NCBI GenBank assembly: GCA_963576725.1
Contig: OY755244.1
Span: 86,141,184-86,205,183, forward strand
DNA from: Azorinus chamasolen
Lineage: Eukaryota > Mollusca > Bivalvia > Cardiida > Solecurtidae
Direction of reading: 5' to 3'
DNA length: 64,000 nucleotides
The translations under genes and the position numbers were made by a program. Below the pieces are notes generated by a model. It was not told where the DNA came from. It made no database searches and worked only from the letters and a program-made list of their open reading frames with translations. Of the stretch, positions 1 to 10,155 are shown in pieces (the first letter of the stretch is position 1; the number at the start of each line of letters is the position of its first letter).

Positions 1-172
1 GATCAGGTGATGGGATATTATTATACATGTATACGCCTCGTGGGAAAAAAAACTATAAAAATCAAACAAACACAGTGTAGTTTTGAAGGAACAAGGCATG
101 ATCGGGTCAAATACTTTTTGGTCTTGGTTTGTGGATCGAGTCTCGCTATTTTTGCCAGTGTTTGTATGCACA

Positions 173-382
173 ACAGAACATCTCTAATACAACCATTTAA
201 TGAATAAACGTAGTGGTCGGAAAATGCAGGTGGTAGCTTGCTTAATGTAGTACGAAAGTTATGCAGAAAGCTCCCATGGGAGCTTTCTGCATAACTTTCG
301 TCATGCATTAAGCTACCACCTGCCTTCATGATCCAGTGTTAGACATCTTTTTGATGATCGCTGTAGGGAGATTGTACTGTAG
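173..382. mobile_element. MITE-E copy 1 (TA-bounded hairpin element)
   Basis: Family E is a ~205-bp element with ends of the type CAGTAGAACC...GGTTCTACTG flanked by TA. Inside lie inverted arms containing GCAGGTGGTAGCTTAATGCA and a central hairpin ATGCAGAAAGCTCC/GGAGCTTTCTGCAT. This copy has degenerate ends, but its hairpin (about 236-325) is nearly perfect with the apex CTCCCATGGGAG. TA target and CAGT ends resemble Tc1/mariner or pogo-type elements (inference). It has no coding capacity. Confidence 0.8.
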
Positions 383-539
383 ACATGTACACAGGTTTTC
401 CAAAGGTGCGTTTTGTGGGTAGGTTGATGGATAGTGTCCCCTGGGGTTGTGATACGTTACGCGTTGCCCAAATGTACAAACGATCCATTCACATTTATAT
501 GTATGCATTCCAATCACTGAGGTTACCCTTTACTTCAAA

Positions 540-745
540 GATACACTTTTTGATTTTTTGCAAAGAGAGGCGCTGTCTGATTAGGGTCTGATCTGTTTGC
601 TTGTGGAATTATATAGATTTGATCCCAGTTTCCGTCATGGCAGCAAATTCCCCTTGTTAATCAGTGCAATTATGAACAATCTGTTACTTACTACTCCTGG
701 TGTCATTATTTCTAACATGAATATCCTCCAGATAAATGATTAAAG
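540..745 (-). mobile_element. MITE-B copy 1, degenerate
   Basis: Reverse-oriented family B remnant. The order TTTGCAAAGAG, CTGATTAGGGTCTGATCTGTTTGC, a CATGGCA block, then TGTCATTATTTCTAACATGAATAT matches better copies, but one arm of the hairpin and the outer end are eroded. Confidence 0.55.
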
Positions 746-904
746 TTCAATTAGTGCATGGCTATGACTGGAAAATTTAAGAAACACGCTTAATTAAAAC
801 CGTATACATGTACTTTCCACCCGCTTTTAAATTCATAAACATATACTAGTATATAATAGTATGTTCAAAATCTAGCAGCTTAAATTTTCAAAACTATTAT
901 ATCA
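746..904. other. AT-rich spacer
   Basis: No gene or repeat recognised. Confidence 0.4.
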
Positions 905-1133
905 TTAACCTATTCCCTTCTAGACTATAATTAGACACGACCTCTTTGAATGATTCTACCAAAAAGGAGCATTTATCAAAGACACGGAACATTTTAGTAT
1001 TGGTTAGTTTTTAAACCATTGTGATAAATAGAGCATTTGCTCCTATGGAGCAAATGCTCTATTTATCACAATGGTTTTAAATAGAGATTTTTACAGGGCC
1101 GTCAAAAGGTGTCAATATGAGGGAATGGGTTAA
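905..1133 (+). mobile_element. MITE-A copy 1 with reiterated right end
   Basis: Family A is ~230 bp, bounded by TTAA, with ends TTAACCCATTCCCTCATA / TATGAGGGAATGGGTTAA. A near-perfect inverted pair, AACCATTGTGATAAATAGAG and its complement, closes on the apex TTTGCTCC-TATA-GGAGCAAA. TTAA plus CCC termini are characteristic of the piggyBac superfamily (inference; no transposase present). In this copy the last 19 bp recur twice more immediately downstream (1134-1171). Confidence 0.9.
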
Positions 1134-1171
1134 ATATGAGGGAATGGGTTAAATATGAGGGAATGGGCTAA
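1134..1171 (+). repeat. Two extra copies of the MITE-A right terminus
   Basis: TATGAGGGAATGGGTTAAA is repeated in tandem after the end of A copy 1, giving three termini in a row. The last one is mutated to GGGCTAA. Confidence 0.85.
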
Positions 1172-1172
1172 T

Positions 1173-1605
1173 AGTTAACTTCTCAGCAGAATGAATGTAC
1201 AATGATTGTACCTTGTGACTATTTCATGTAAGAAATCATGTCATAGTGAATATTTATTAGACTATTTTCTTTATAATAGCATATGCACATAGAAATTTTA
1301 CCATGCCAGAAACTGTAGAATTATGTCTACAGTAAAACCTCTCTATAACGGCCAATAAATTGTGTTAATTGGTTGGTATTTAGGGCAGGTGGCTGCTTAA
1401 AACAATGAGAAAGTAAAACAGAACGCTCCTATAGGAGCGTTCTGTTTTACTTTCACCGTGCTTTAAGCAGCCATCTGCCTTTAACACAAAATATTTGATG
1501 TAATTTAGTGGTCGTTATAGAGAGGTTTTACTGTATATTATTTCATAAGCAAATATGTGTCATAGTAAAAGAGCCATCTGATCTGGGTCTGCTCTGTTTG
1601 TAAAT
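1173..1605 (+). mobile_element. MITE-B copy 2, split by MITE-D copy 1
   Basis: Left part (1200-1329) has TTCATGTAAGAAATCATGTC, a TATAATAGCATATG block and CAGAAACTGTAGAATTATG. The right part resumes after 1535 with TATTATTTCATAAGC and GATCTGGGTCTGCTCTGTTTG. The two halves join cleanly once the D element and one TA are removed. Confidence 0.75.
1330..1533. mobile_element. MITE-D copy 1, inserted in MITE-B
   Basis: Family D is ~204 bp with ends CAGTAAAACCTCTCTATAACG and its complement. Arms contain GGCAGGTGGCTGCTTAAA and a hairpin AAAGTAAAACAGAACGCTCC-TATA-GGAGC... TA lies on both sides (1328-1329 and 1534-1535). The host B sequence is continuous across the site, so the TA duplication is directly visible and points to a Tc1/mariner-type mechanism. 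Confidence 0.92.
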
Positions 1606-1811
1606 GCATTAAATGAGTCAGTAATTCAGCAGTATCCGACATAGAACTCCAGCACTGGTTTTGAAAAGAGAAAACTGAATGATGTTTAAAAATTCACAGT
1701 CAAAAGGTTGTGAGTTTTTGAATGGTTAACCTGGAAAACATACGATTGATCGATTTGTACCGCAGCCGCCTGTGACACAACAAAGGGAGACCCGAGTGGG
1801 ATCACCCTTCC

Positions 1812-1990
1812 GAACCCTTCTCATGCTTAGCGTGACCTGACTGGTATTTGCAAACAGCTTTGATCCAGATCAGACGCCTAGCATTCCGCGTCTCATCTGG
1901 ATCCAGGTTCTTTGACGCTAGGTAAGTAGTTTCTGAGAAAGCTTGAATAAATCGGAAGTTAGTAAAATGTTCGGCAGAAATAAGTTTGAG
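1812..1990 (-). mobile_element. MITE-C copy 1 (C-b type), degenerate
   Basis: Family C carries a hairpin whose arms read CAAACAGCTTGGATCCAGATG with the apex GACGCCGAGTAACTCGGCGTC. Here the apex is changed to GACGCCTAGCATTCCGCGTC. The flank AGTTTCTGAGAAAGCTTGAA is the C-b internal sequence. Confidence 0.65.
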
Positions 1991-2046
1991 CTTGCATTAT
2001 TTTTTCAACATAAGAATGGTCGAGTCAACCGCTAATTCTACATATG

Positions 2047-2173
2047 CAGAACCTGTCATAAACTGCCTACCATTTATTGAACACAGGAGTCTTAAAAAGC
2101 AGGTGGTTGCTTAATGTATTATGCTACCACATGCCTTTCAGACCCATATTTCCCCTTAAGAGGGGTTCTACTG
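2047..2173. mobile_element. MITE-E copy 2, hairpin deleted
   Basis: Both ends (CAGAACCTGTCATAAAC and GGGGTTCTACTG) and outer arms (GCAGGTGGTTGCTTAATG / CTACCACATGCC) are present. The inner hairpin is missing, leaving about 127 bp. Confidence 0.8.
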
Positions 2174-2225
2174 TAGTTAAACGTGTATGGTGTGAAACTT
2201 ATATTTTTTTTAGATAATTTGAATA

Positions 2226-2429
2226 CAGTAAAACCTCTCTATAGCGACCACTAAATTACATCAAGTGTTTTGTGTTAACGGCAGGTGGATGCTTAAAGCA
2301 AGGTGAAAGTAAAACAGAACGATCCAATAGGAGCGTTCTGTTTTACTTTAACCTTGCTTTAAGCAACCACCTGCCCAAAATACCAACTAATTAACACAAT
2401 GTAGTGGTCGTTATAGAGAGATTTTACTG
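2226..2429. mobile_element. MITE-D copy 2
   Basis: Complete, with TA on both sides. The arms are GCAGGTGGATGCTTAAAGCA and complement, around a hairpin with one mismatch beside the apex (GATCCAATAGGAGC). Confidence 0.92.
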
Positions 2430-2671
2430 TAGTAGAAAATGTTTGCAAAGGGGACTCTTGTTTTGACCTGCTCTGCCCATGCAAAACGTGGTCTTCTCGA
2501 GTTCTTCCTTCAGATGCACAAAGCTGAGATTGTGTCTGCCATTTTGTTGTCGAATGCTAGGTTTCACACACCCAGTGTTTTCATCATTGGTATTTGTTTA
2601 CATCCTTTGATTCATTTCTCTTTTTTAAGTTTGTTTATTATCATCTTTGTTAAGTATACCCTCGTTTAAAA
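2430..2671. other. Unassigned spacer
   Basis: A short open frame exists, but it has no recognisable domain and no splice context. No repeat family recognised. Confidence 0.3.
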
Positions 2672-3172
2672 TATGTCCAGCTCGTACGATCCATGGTATC
2701 CAGCTCGTACCAATTAATTTGTCTCCATCTCGTACAATTCATTTTTCCAGTTCGCACGATTCATTGCTTCCAGCTCGTACGGATACGTTGTTTCCGGCTC
2801 CTATCGATTGATTGTTTCTAGCTTGAACCGATTCATTGTTTCATTCATTGTTTCCAATTCGAACGGATTCATTGTTTCAAGTTCGCACCACAATCTCTCC
2901 AGCTTGTACCGATTCATTGTTTCGCTCATTGTTTTCAGCTCGTACCAATTCACTGGTTCCAGTTCGTACCGATTCAATGTTTCCAGCTCGTACCAATTCA
3001 TTGTTTCCATGTCGTACCGATTCATAGTTCCCAGCTGGTACCAATTCATTGTTTCCATGCAGTTTGTATTTTTTAGTACGTACCGATGCATTATTGCCAG
3101 TTGGTACCAGTTCATTGTTTTCAGTTCGTACCGATTCGTTGTTCCAGTTCGTACCGACTCATTGTTTCTCCA
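2672..3172 (+). repeat. 24-bp tandem array (about 20 units)
   Basis: The unit is close to TTTCCAGCTCGTACCGATTC plus ATTG, with variants (TTCGCACC, TTGAACC) and some 12-15-bp slips. Most divergent at the 5' edge. Overlapping open frames on both strands arise because the unit is a multiple of three and lacks stops; I do not regard them as genes. Confidence 0.85.
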
Positions 3173-3197
3173 TCATGTGCTTAATCCTTATTTTGAT

Positions 3198-3424
3198 TTA
3201 ACCCTTTCCCTAATATTGACGACTTTTGGCGACTCTATAAAAGTCACTTGTTGAAACCATTGTGATAAATAGAGCATTTGCTCCTATAGGAGCAAATGCT
3301 CTATTTATTACAATGGTTTCAAACTACAAAATTCTAAAATTTTCCTTTTCTCTAGTTAATGCTCCTTTTCGGTAGATTTATTCAGTGGTTGGATCTAAAA
3401 ATAGCCTTTGAGGGAATGGGTTAA
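3198..3424 (-). mobile_element. MITE-A copy 2
   Basis: Complete, with TTAA at both ends. The central palindrome is intact except for one change in the right arm (TTTATTACAATGG). Confidence 0.9.
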
Positions 3425-3894
3425 ACTATATGCCAGCTTTAACTCGTAACTGTTGCTGTTTTATTTACTTTCTGTTAGTTCAAGGTTTTAAGTGACCGTA
3501 TGTCAGACAGTTTGGTCCTAACGAATTTATTCTTTGTCCAAGCTGTTTGAAAATGCGAATCATGTTGCACCTGGCAGGATACGAGATTTTGCAAGTCTTG
3601 ATCCGTGCTCGAAGTATTATTATATAACCGCTTGTAAATAGAAACACTCGTACATATCTAAAGCTGGTACAAGGGGGATCTGTGCAGTGTGTCACTAATT
3701 TGAGCACTGTTCGTCATACAAGCGGAGATAACTTATTTTGTGCCTGGTGAAGGAGAGACAGATTAGGCCCTATAAGATAATGAAACAATGTGTCTCATCG
3801 ATACGCTGATACAAGAATGTCACAAAAATGTAATCTATGTACAGACAGCAATTACATGTCCTTTACGAAATCCAATCACTGAACATTGAGACAT
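3425..3894. other. Unassigned spacer, 470 bp
   Basis: No gene, tandem repeat or known MITE family recognised. Confidence 0.35.
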
Positions 3895-4104
3895 ACTATG
3901 GACCCTCGATTATACGACCACTCAAAAGAAAATATAATTCTGATATTTAAAACAGGTGGTAGCTTAATGCAGGACAAAAGTTATGCAGAAAGTTCCTATA
4001 TGGGAGCTTTCTGCATTACTTTTGCCCTGCATTAAGCCACCACCTGTTTTTACAGACACACGTGATAATTAATTATGTGGTGTCGCATTAGCGAGGCTTT
4101 ACTG
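3895..4104. mobile_element. MITE-E copy 3
   Basis: The hairpin has the apex TTCCTATATGGGAGC; outer arms are AACAGGTGGTAGCTTAATGC and complement. The left end is degenerate (CTATGGACCCTCGATT); the right end reads GAGGCTTTACTG. Confidence 0.8.
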
Positions 4105-4582
4105 TTCCTGTATTTTGAGAGTGAATGGAAATTGATTTTAGCTGTTGATTTCTCTATTGAAATGGGCATAAATTTGCGCGATGAAGTCTTGTACATGTAG
4201 TTGACAATCCAGACAAAGCCAGATGAATTGCCGGGACTGTCTGTCGGTGCTGATAAGGCCCAGGGCTTTGTGTTTCTACGTATGGGCGTGGGAGTTATCG
4301 AAGCAGACCAATGGGCCATGACCAGTTCGATTTACTAATTGTCTCTTGTTAGCGGCAAGACAATCTGTCAGTGATTTAAGGGCATTCGGTTTTTCAAATA
4401 TCAGTTCCTTTACAAAATGTCTACATAGCTCTTATGCCATGAAAACGTCATCTGCCAAACCTGTCGTATAAACTCAAATCTCAGGTCTAATTCTAACCGC
4501 ACATCTAAGTCTGACCCCACTGACCACACGTGTTATTCTATGTCCAAACGTCAAACGATTTCTGTTCGAGTGAGCCACTGAT
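4105..4582. other. Unassigned spacer, 480 bp
   Basis: Nothing recognised. An 89-residue open frame on the minus strand (4050-4319) overlaps MITE-E and has no family signature. Confidence 0.35.
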
Positions 4583-4820
4583 TTAATCCTTTATCCAATG
4601 AATATTTAGGTAAGTAACAATGAATATATGAATATAAATTAGCTGATTTTTATAATAGCTTTATGAATAAGGGATTTTACCATGACAGAAAATGTAAAAT
4701 TACATGTACATGTCTATTTTATTTCATAAAGAAACAGAGCAGACCCTGATCAGATAGTTCCTACAGGAGATGTCTGATCTGGGTCTATTCTACATGCTTT
4801 TGCATATGCGTAAAAATGTA
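4583..4820 (+). mobile_element. MITE-B copy 3
   Basis: Starts at TTAATCCTTTATCCAATG. Contains AATATAAATTAGCTGATTTT and the hairpin AAACAGAGCAGACCCTGATC. The right end decays around GCGTAAAAATG. Confidence 0.75.
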
Positions 4821-5014
4821 AAGAAAACGTAGGAAACGCTTAAAAATGCAAAATGCGTCTATATCAGAAAAAAATATATACCCATTAAAAAGGCATTTTT
4901 ATGTTCTTGCATATTTTTACGGAAACCTTGTCAGAACTGAAAATTCGAAGTCTGTCCATTTTTTCATGTTATGGTCCTGAAAATATATTTGGTGAACAGG
5001 TTTGACATAGTAAA

Positions 5015-5090
5015 GCAAATAGAACAAATCTTGGGCGGATAGCTATTCCAGGGTCCCGCTGATCTGGGTGTACACTGTTTGCATATATAT
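5015..5090. mobile_element. MITE-B-like hairpin fragment
   Basis: GCAAATAGAACAAATC ... CTGATCTGGGTGTACACTG ... TTTGC. Only the decayed stem remains. Confidence 0.4.
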
Positions 5091-5139
5091 GCAATATATG
5101 TTTTCTAGGAAGAAAATGCGTTTTAACTACTTGATATTT

Positions 5140-5640
5140 CACCTGGATCCAAAACCATTTGAATAGATTAGCACAAATTCGCTGCTAGATGACATTCGTG
5201 TGGAGACAACAAATTTTATAACAGACAATGTGTACAAATAGACTGTTTTTAAGCAGACGACAGCTTTATAACATGCTACATGTACAAATAACCTGTTTTT
5301 GAAGCAGACGACAAATATGTAAGATACCATTTGTACAAATAGTCTGCTCTGAAGAGACGAAAACTTCATGATAGACAACATGTATAAATGGTCTGTTTTG
5401 AAGCAGACAACAACTACATGTATATAAGAAACAACATGTACATACACATAGGCGATTGTTTTGAAGCTAATGACAGCTTTATAACATACTATATGGACGA
5501 CAGCTTTATAATAGACTATACATGTATGTTCGAATATACTTTTCTGAAGCAGACGACGACTTTATAATAGACTACATGTGCGGACAGACGACTGTTATGA
5601 GGCAGACGACAGCGTCGTTGCAGAAGTCACATTTAAAGCA
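5140..5640 (+). repeat. ~55-bp tandem array containing GCAGACGAC
   Basis: Roughly nine diverged units of the form GAAGCAGACGACAGCTTTAT + AATAGACTACATGTACAAAT + AGTCTGTTTT. The GCAGACGAC/GTCGTCTGC motif is also a hallmark of MITE-C-a, so the array may have been seeded from such an element. Confidence 0.75.
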
Positions 5641-5762
5641 GACGACGGGGTGTTGAGCAAGTGTGAAAACTGAATGTTAATAACTATAGTCGCTGGTAGA
5701 TAAATCATCTCGGGTTTGTATAATTTTTAATAACCCAAATTTCTGCTGATCACATGTATATA

Positions 5763-5966
5763 CAGTCAAACCTCTCTATAACGGCCACTTAATTGTGTTA
5801 ATTAGTTGGTATTTAGGGCAGATGGCTGCTTAAAGCAAGGTGAAAGTAAAACAGAACGCTCCTATAGGAGAGTTCTGTTTTACTTTCACATTGCTTTAAG
5901 CAGCCACGTGTCTTTAACACAAAATACTTGATGTGATTTAGTGGTCGTTATAGAGAGGTTTTATAG
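5763..5966. mobile_element. MITE-D copy 3
   Basis: Left end CAGTCAAACCTCTCTATAAC. The right terminus is mutated to TTTTATAG. Stem intact apart from one mismatch (GGAGAGTTC). Confidence 0.9.
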
Positions 5967-6139
5967 TAATATTATATTCACACATGTTCTCATTGCTATT
6001 ATCCAGATCGGGTTGACTTATGTTTGACGATTTAGCCGCGAGCTGATTGAAAATGTGTTGTGGTAAATTTTGTATGCGTAAGATTTACGATAATTGATAT
6101 CAAGCAAATGGTATTGGATAATTAAGCAGGCGAGTATTT

Positions 6140-6302
6140 AAATGTTTTGCTTCATAGTGATGCATTTTTATGTCTTTGCAAACGGAGTAGACATAGACTA
6201 GATTGCTCATAATGAACTGCCTAATCAGGGTCTACTATGCCATTTTAAAATATTCTTTTTGTCATTATTTCTTACGTGAATATTGAACAGGGAAATGGTT
6301 AA
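6140..6302 (-). mobile_element. MITE-B copy 4, partly decayed
   Basis: Has TTTGCAAACGGAGTAGAC, TAATCAGGGTCTACTATG and TGTCATTATTTCTTACGTG, ending at GGAAATGGTTAA. The middle block is deleted. Confidence 0.7.
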
Positions 6303-6816
6303 ATCTTAAATGAGAGACCTGAAAGAAACAGGATGTCCAATTAAGATCCTTTTTTGAGCCACTGTATTTCTGAAGAGAAGAAATATTATCAACCACAGGA
6401 GCAGACGACATTTTAACACGATATTGTGGCCACCGTACAAAAATTTACTTCACTCAACAATATGACCGACTTTTTGATAACATTTAAAAACAGCTCAACT
6501 CAAGTTAAGACGCCAACGAACCTGCCTATTTATGAAGGCTCCAAACTGCTTGTTACTCTAATAATACTGCATTTGGAAATAAATGGACCAGATGAGTATT
6601 TTGAGAATTTAAGCAGACGACAAGTTTTACAGACGCATAGTAGTTTGGTGTTGAAAGGGTTGAATTATAAATCTTGTCAAATATAACAAACGCTGACGTA
6701 ACGAGAGAAGCAAGCTCCTCTGACGAGCATTATTTAACTCTGCACGCTTAGTAATTGCCTGCTGCAAATATTGTCGTCTGCAGCAATACTCAAAGTTATT
6801 CTTTTTTCCATTTTCC
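6303..6816. other. Spacer with scattered GCAGACGAC motifs
   Basis: GCAGACGAC occurs at about 6402 and 6613 and GTCGTCTGC at about 6773, so decayed MITE-C-a pieces are likely. An 86-codon open frame (6426-6686) overlaps one motif and is not accepted as a gene. Confidence 0.4.
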
Positions 6817-7036
6817 TTAACCCTTTCCTCCATAAATACGCCTTTCTACGCCTCTGTAAAACCATTGTGATAAATAGAGCATTTGCTCCTATGGGAGCAA
6901 ATACTCTTTTTATCACAATGGTTTCAAACTACAAAATTCTAAAATTTCCATTTTCCTTTTCTCTAGTTAATGCTCCTGTTCGGCAGATTTATTCAAAGAG
7001 GTTGTATCTAAAATAGCCTATGAGGGAAAGGGTTAA
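6817..7036 (-). mobile_element. MITE-A copy 3 (A' subtype with B-like end)
   Basis: The outer end reads CCTTTCCTCCATAAATACGC then CTTTCTACGCC, which is the end of family B, while the core is family A. TTAA at both sides. One stem arm has ATACTCTTTTTATC. Confidence 0.9.
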
Positions 7037-7129
7037 ATGAACACAACCAAAGTGTGAAAAGGTGCTCTTTCCCTTATGATCACCCGGTATCTTACATGTA
7101 CCCATATGGATACAAGAAGAGTGTGCAAA

Positions 7130-7352
7130 GGTTATTTATTTCTCTACCTTCGTGTAAGAAGTAATGACATCACGCATAATTATTAACTGAAGTATTGTAA
7201 TGGTAGTTGACGCAGGGAGTTTGGTCATGACAGAAACTGTAGTATTAGGTGTATGTAATTTATTGAGCAAAAAGAGCAGATCGTGACCAGACGGTTCCTA
7301 TAGGATCTTGGTCTACTCTGTTTGCAAAGGCTTCAAAAGGCGACTCTACGGA
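7130..7352 (+). mobile_element. MITE-B copy 5
   Basis: CGTGTAAGAAGTAATGACATC, GGTCATGACAGAAACTGTAG, then AAAGAGCAGATCGTGACCAG with part of the second hairpin arm deleted. Right end CTACGGAGTAAACAA. Confidence 0.75.
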
Positions 7353-7795
7353 GTAAACAAATGTTTTCTCGTCTGCTCAACCAGTGGCACACTTGTCGTC
7401 TGCTTGACTGTTTCGTCTGCTTCAATGCTTCATTCTCAGTCTCTTTTTAGAGATATGGGACAACTAGTTAAGACCCGGATGATACCCCCAACGAGGCGAC
7501 TCACAGATCTATGTGTACACTGTTTACAAATGTAGTAAGAAAGGTTCGTTGGTCAAATCTGTCACTTGCTTTTCAATCATTATAATACATGCAGCAAATT
7601 TTAAAAACCCAAACATCAGTCAGAGAACAGATAGAACAGAAGTTTTATTAATAGTTCATTTTATATATACTCAAAATATTCAACACTTAGTAATCAATTT
7701 GTGTTAAAATTAGCAAACAGTTTAAATTCAGATGATACGTCGTGGAGCTCGTTGTTTCACCAAGATACAAAGTGGTAAATGACTAAATAAGCTCA
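7353..7795. other. Spacer with CGTCTGC motifs
   Basis: CGTCTGC recurs four times in 7369-7425, suggesting a decayed C-a end. The remainder is AT-rich and unassigned. Confidence 0.35.
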
Positions 7796-7992
7796 TAGTA
7801 GAACCTGTCTTAAGCGGAACTTTAAAACGTCTTATTATGGATCTGTAAGAAAGGTGGTAGCTTAATGCAGGTTAATTGTAAAGTTCCAATATGAACTTTC
7901 TGTATTACTTTTGCCCAGCATTAAGCAACCACATGTCTATCAATGCTCCTTAGATTAATAAATGAATGACCGCTTTAGACAAACTCTATTGT
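7796..7992. mobile_element. MITE-E copy 4
   Basis: Left end TAGTAGAACCTGTCTTAAG, arms AGGTGGTAGCTTAATGCAGG and complement, eroded hairpin tip, right end AACTCTATTG. Confidence 0.85.
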
Positions 7993-8230
7993 GTATGCCT
8001 TTTTGCAGGCAATGCTTTCGAACTTGCATGACGATATTTTAACCCGCTAAGGGTTAGAATGAACCGAGGCGGCCTATATTTAATATTTTACCACTGTAAG
8101 ATGAGCCACATGAGCTGGTTTAAATTTTATGTGAATTTCCCTGACAGCTGGATCAATTGAGTGAATGGATGAAAGCGTTCGAAATCACTTTCCTCCATCA
8201 TAACTCGAGAACTATAACTGTACTATTATC

Positions 8231-8360
8231 TTAACTCTTTACTTTTAACCACTGTTGCAAACAGAATAGACCCAGATTATACGGTTACTGTATGATCCGT
8301 CTAATCGTGGTTTGCCCTGCTTATGAAATGTATTAGATCTGATTATGATATTGTCTAAAA
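8231..8360 (-). mobile_element. MITE-B fragment
   Basis: Begins TTAACTCTTTACTTTTAACC, followed by GTTGCAAACAGAATAGACCC. The inner part is diverged and the far end absent. Confidence 0.55.
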
Positions 8361-8465
8361 TTCTCTTTTTCATACGCCACTTTAAAAAATGTGACTGCGG
8401 AACTTGGGGAACTTCACCGTGCATTAAAATATACACATACTAAAAAGTTCTCAGATCTTCTTTAA

Positions 8466-8693
8466 TTAACCCATTCCCTCATAAGCTATTTTTAGACCCA
8501 ACATATTTAATGAATCTACCGAAAAGGAGCAATAACTAGTGAAAAGGAACATTTTAGAATTGTGTAGTTTTGAAACCATTGTGATAATAGAGCATTAATT
8601 TTGCTCTTTAGAAGCAAATGCTCTATTTATCACAATGATTTCAAAAAGTGACTTTTACAGAGGCGTAGAAAGGCGTATTTATGGAGGATTTAA
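8466..8693 (+). mobile_element. MITE-A copy 4 (A' subtype)
   Basis: TTAA on the left. The right end GGCGTAGAAAGGCGTATTTA + TGGAGGA is of B type. The stem has an extra TTTT near the apex. Confidence 0.88.
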
Positions 8694-8899
8694 TTAAAGC
8701 TCGGACGAGCGAGCTTTTACGGTACGAGTTTTAGCTGTTCCGAGTTTAAAGGTTTATATGAATATACGAATCACCAAATGGATTGGCATACACATATATT
8801 TAGTAGAAGGACGGACAACGACTTATGTTTGCTTTATTATAGACGGAACAAAACTTAAGCAAACATTCCATAAAAATGTATGTGATGACAAAACAACCA

Positions 8900-8975
8900 T
8901 ATCCTCTTTCTCAAAATTAATATTCATACAGCAATGATTTCTGACATGAATATTCATGAGATAAAGAGTTAAGTA
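8900..8975 (-). mobile_element. MITE-B end fragment
   Basis: AAATTAATATTCATACAGCA ... TTTCTGACATGAATATTC ending ATAAAGAGTTAA. Only the CTTTACTCC-type end remains. Confidence 0.55.
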
Positions 8976-9024
8976 TTTAGCATTACGTATACAAAACGTA
9001 GATAGTCTCATATACATTTATGCT

Positions 9025-9255
9025 GCCCCAGTTGAATATTCATGTAAAAACAATGATATCATGAATATGTATTTGTTTATTATTGTTTATATGCACAGAA
9101 AGTTTTGCTGCAGATAGAAACTGTAGCGTAAGAGCTGTTATAAGTTCAAAAGCAAACAGAACATGCCCAGATCAGACGGTTCCTACGGGAGCCATCTGAT
9201 CTGAGTCTACTCTGTTTGCAAAGACGTGCAAACTCGTTTATATGAGGAAAAAGAT
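9025..9255 (+). mobile_element. MITE-B copy 6
   Basis: The internal hairpin, AGACGGTTCCTACGGGAGCC flanked by the AAACAGAACATGCCC arm, is well kept. Terminal 15 bp diverged on both sides. Confidence 0.75.
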
Positions 9256-9379
9256 TCAAACTGCAGCTCTTTCCTCTTTCCTTTGGAGCTCTAGGAAACA
9301 ATGGTGATATTGAACATTATGTAATAGTACACATCCTATTGTACTGCTGCAGTTAAACACACCTGTAGTACTTTATACG

Positions 9380-9480
9380 AGCTTTCGTCTAAATATTTGC
9401 AAACAGGTTGGCTCCAGATGAGACGCCGAGTAACTCGGTGTCTCATCTGGGTCCAATCCGTTTGTCACTCAAAATTATTG
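9380..9480. mobile_element. MITE-C hairpin
   Basis: TTGCAAACAGGTTGGCTCC ... GACGCCGAGTAACTCGGTGTC ... CCAATCCGTTTGTCACTC. A nearly perfect stem with no recognisable outer ends. Confidence 0.75.
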
Positions 9481-9564
9481 TTTTGCTGGATGAAAGACTT
9501 ACGTCTTACAACTGAAGTTAGTGAACAGTTCTGTAATGTGTTTGATACGTGTTAAATATTTACT

Positions 9565-9783
9565 TTTATTTCCACTAATTGTCGTCTGCAACATTTGTCG
9601 TCTGCTTCATTTCTCATCTTTACTATTTCTCTCTTTTCTGTTAAAAAACCCCCAACAACAAACATATCTTAGTGTCGAAATGGTTTGATCCCGATGAGAC
9701 GCCGAGCTACTCGATGTCTCATCTGGATCAAACTTGTTTGGAAAGGTGATCCAAGATTTCGACATAGTCAGTGAAAGAGTTAA
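9565..9783 (+). mobile_element. MITE-C copy 2 (C-a)
   Basis: Two GTCGTCTGC motifs near the left end, TTTGATCCCGATGAGACGCC hairpin, right end CAGTGAAAGAGTTAA. Its terminal TTAA (9780-9783) is also the left TTAA of the following A element. Confidence 0.8.
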
Positions 9784-10008
9784 CCCATTCCTCCATAGGG
9801 TATTTTTAGATCCAACAACTTTGAATAAATCTAGCGAAAAGGAGCATTAACTAGAGAAAAGGAAAATTTTAGAATTTTGTAGTTTGAAACCATTGTGATA
9901 AATAGAACATTTGCTCCTATAGGAGCAAATGCTCTATTTATCACAATGGTTTCAACAGGTGACTTTTATAGAGGCGTAGAAAGCCGTATTTATGGAGGAA
10001 AGGGTTGA
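9780..10008 (+). mobile_element. MITE-A copy 5 (A')
   Basis: Stem perfect around GCTCCTATAGGAGC apart from one A/G change. The right TTAA is mutated to TTGA. Abuts C copy 2 with a single shared TTAA. Confidence 0.9.
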
Positions 10009-10155
10009 GTCTGGGAGCCAATTGAACACAAGTTGTGTCTGTAGTAGCACCACTCCTTAGAGTACTAAAGTAAGTGACTGTAAGATTACCAAACACCTGT
10101 TGGGCTGTTGTTAGTTCAGCCTTCCTTTGTATTTCAGCGTACCCCATTTCTTTTA

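Noticed and set aside
2801..3254. 104- and 148-residue frames in the 24-bp array
   Set aside because: Repeat-driven openness only.
6426..6686. 86-codon open frame starting MATVQKFTS
   Set aside because: No family signature or splice sites, and it overlaps GCAGACGAC motifs of decayed MITE-C; length is within chance expectation.
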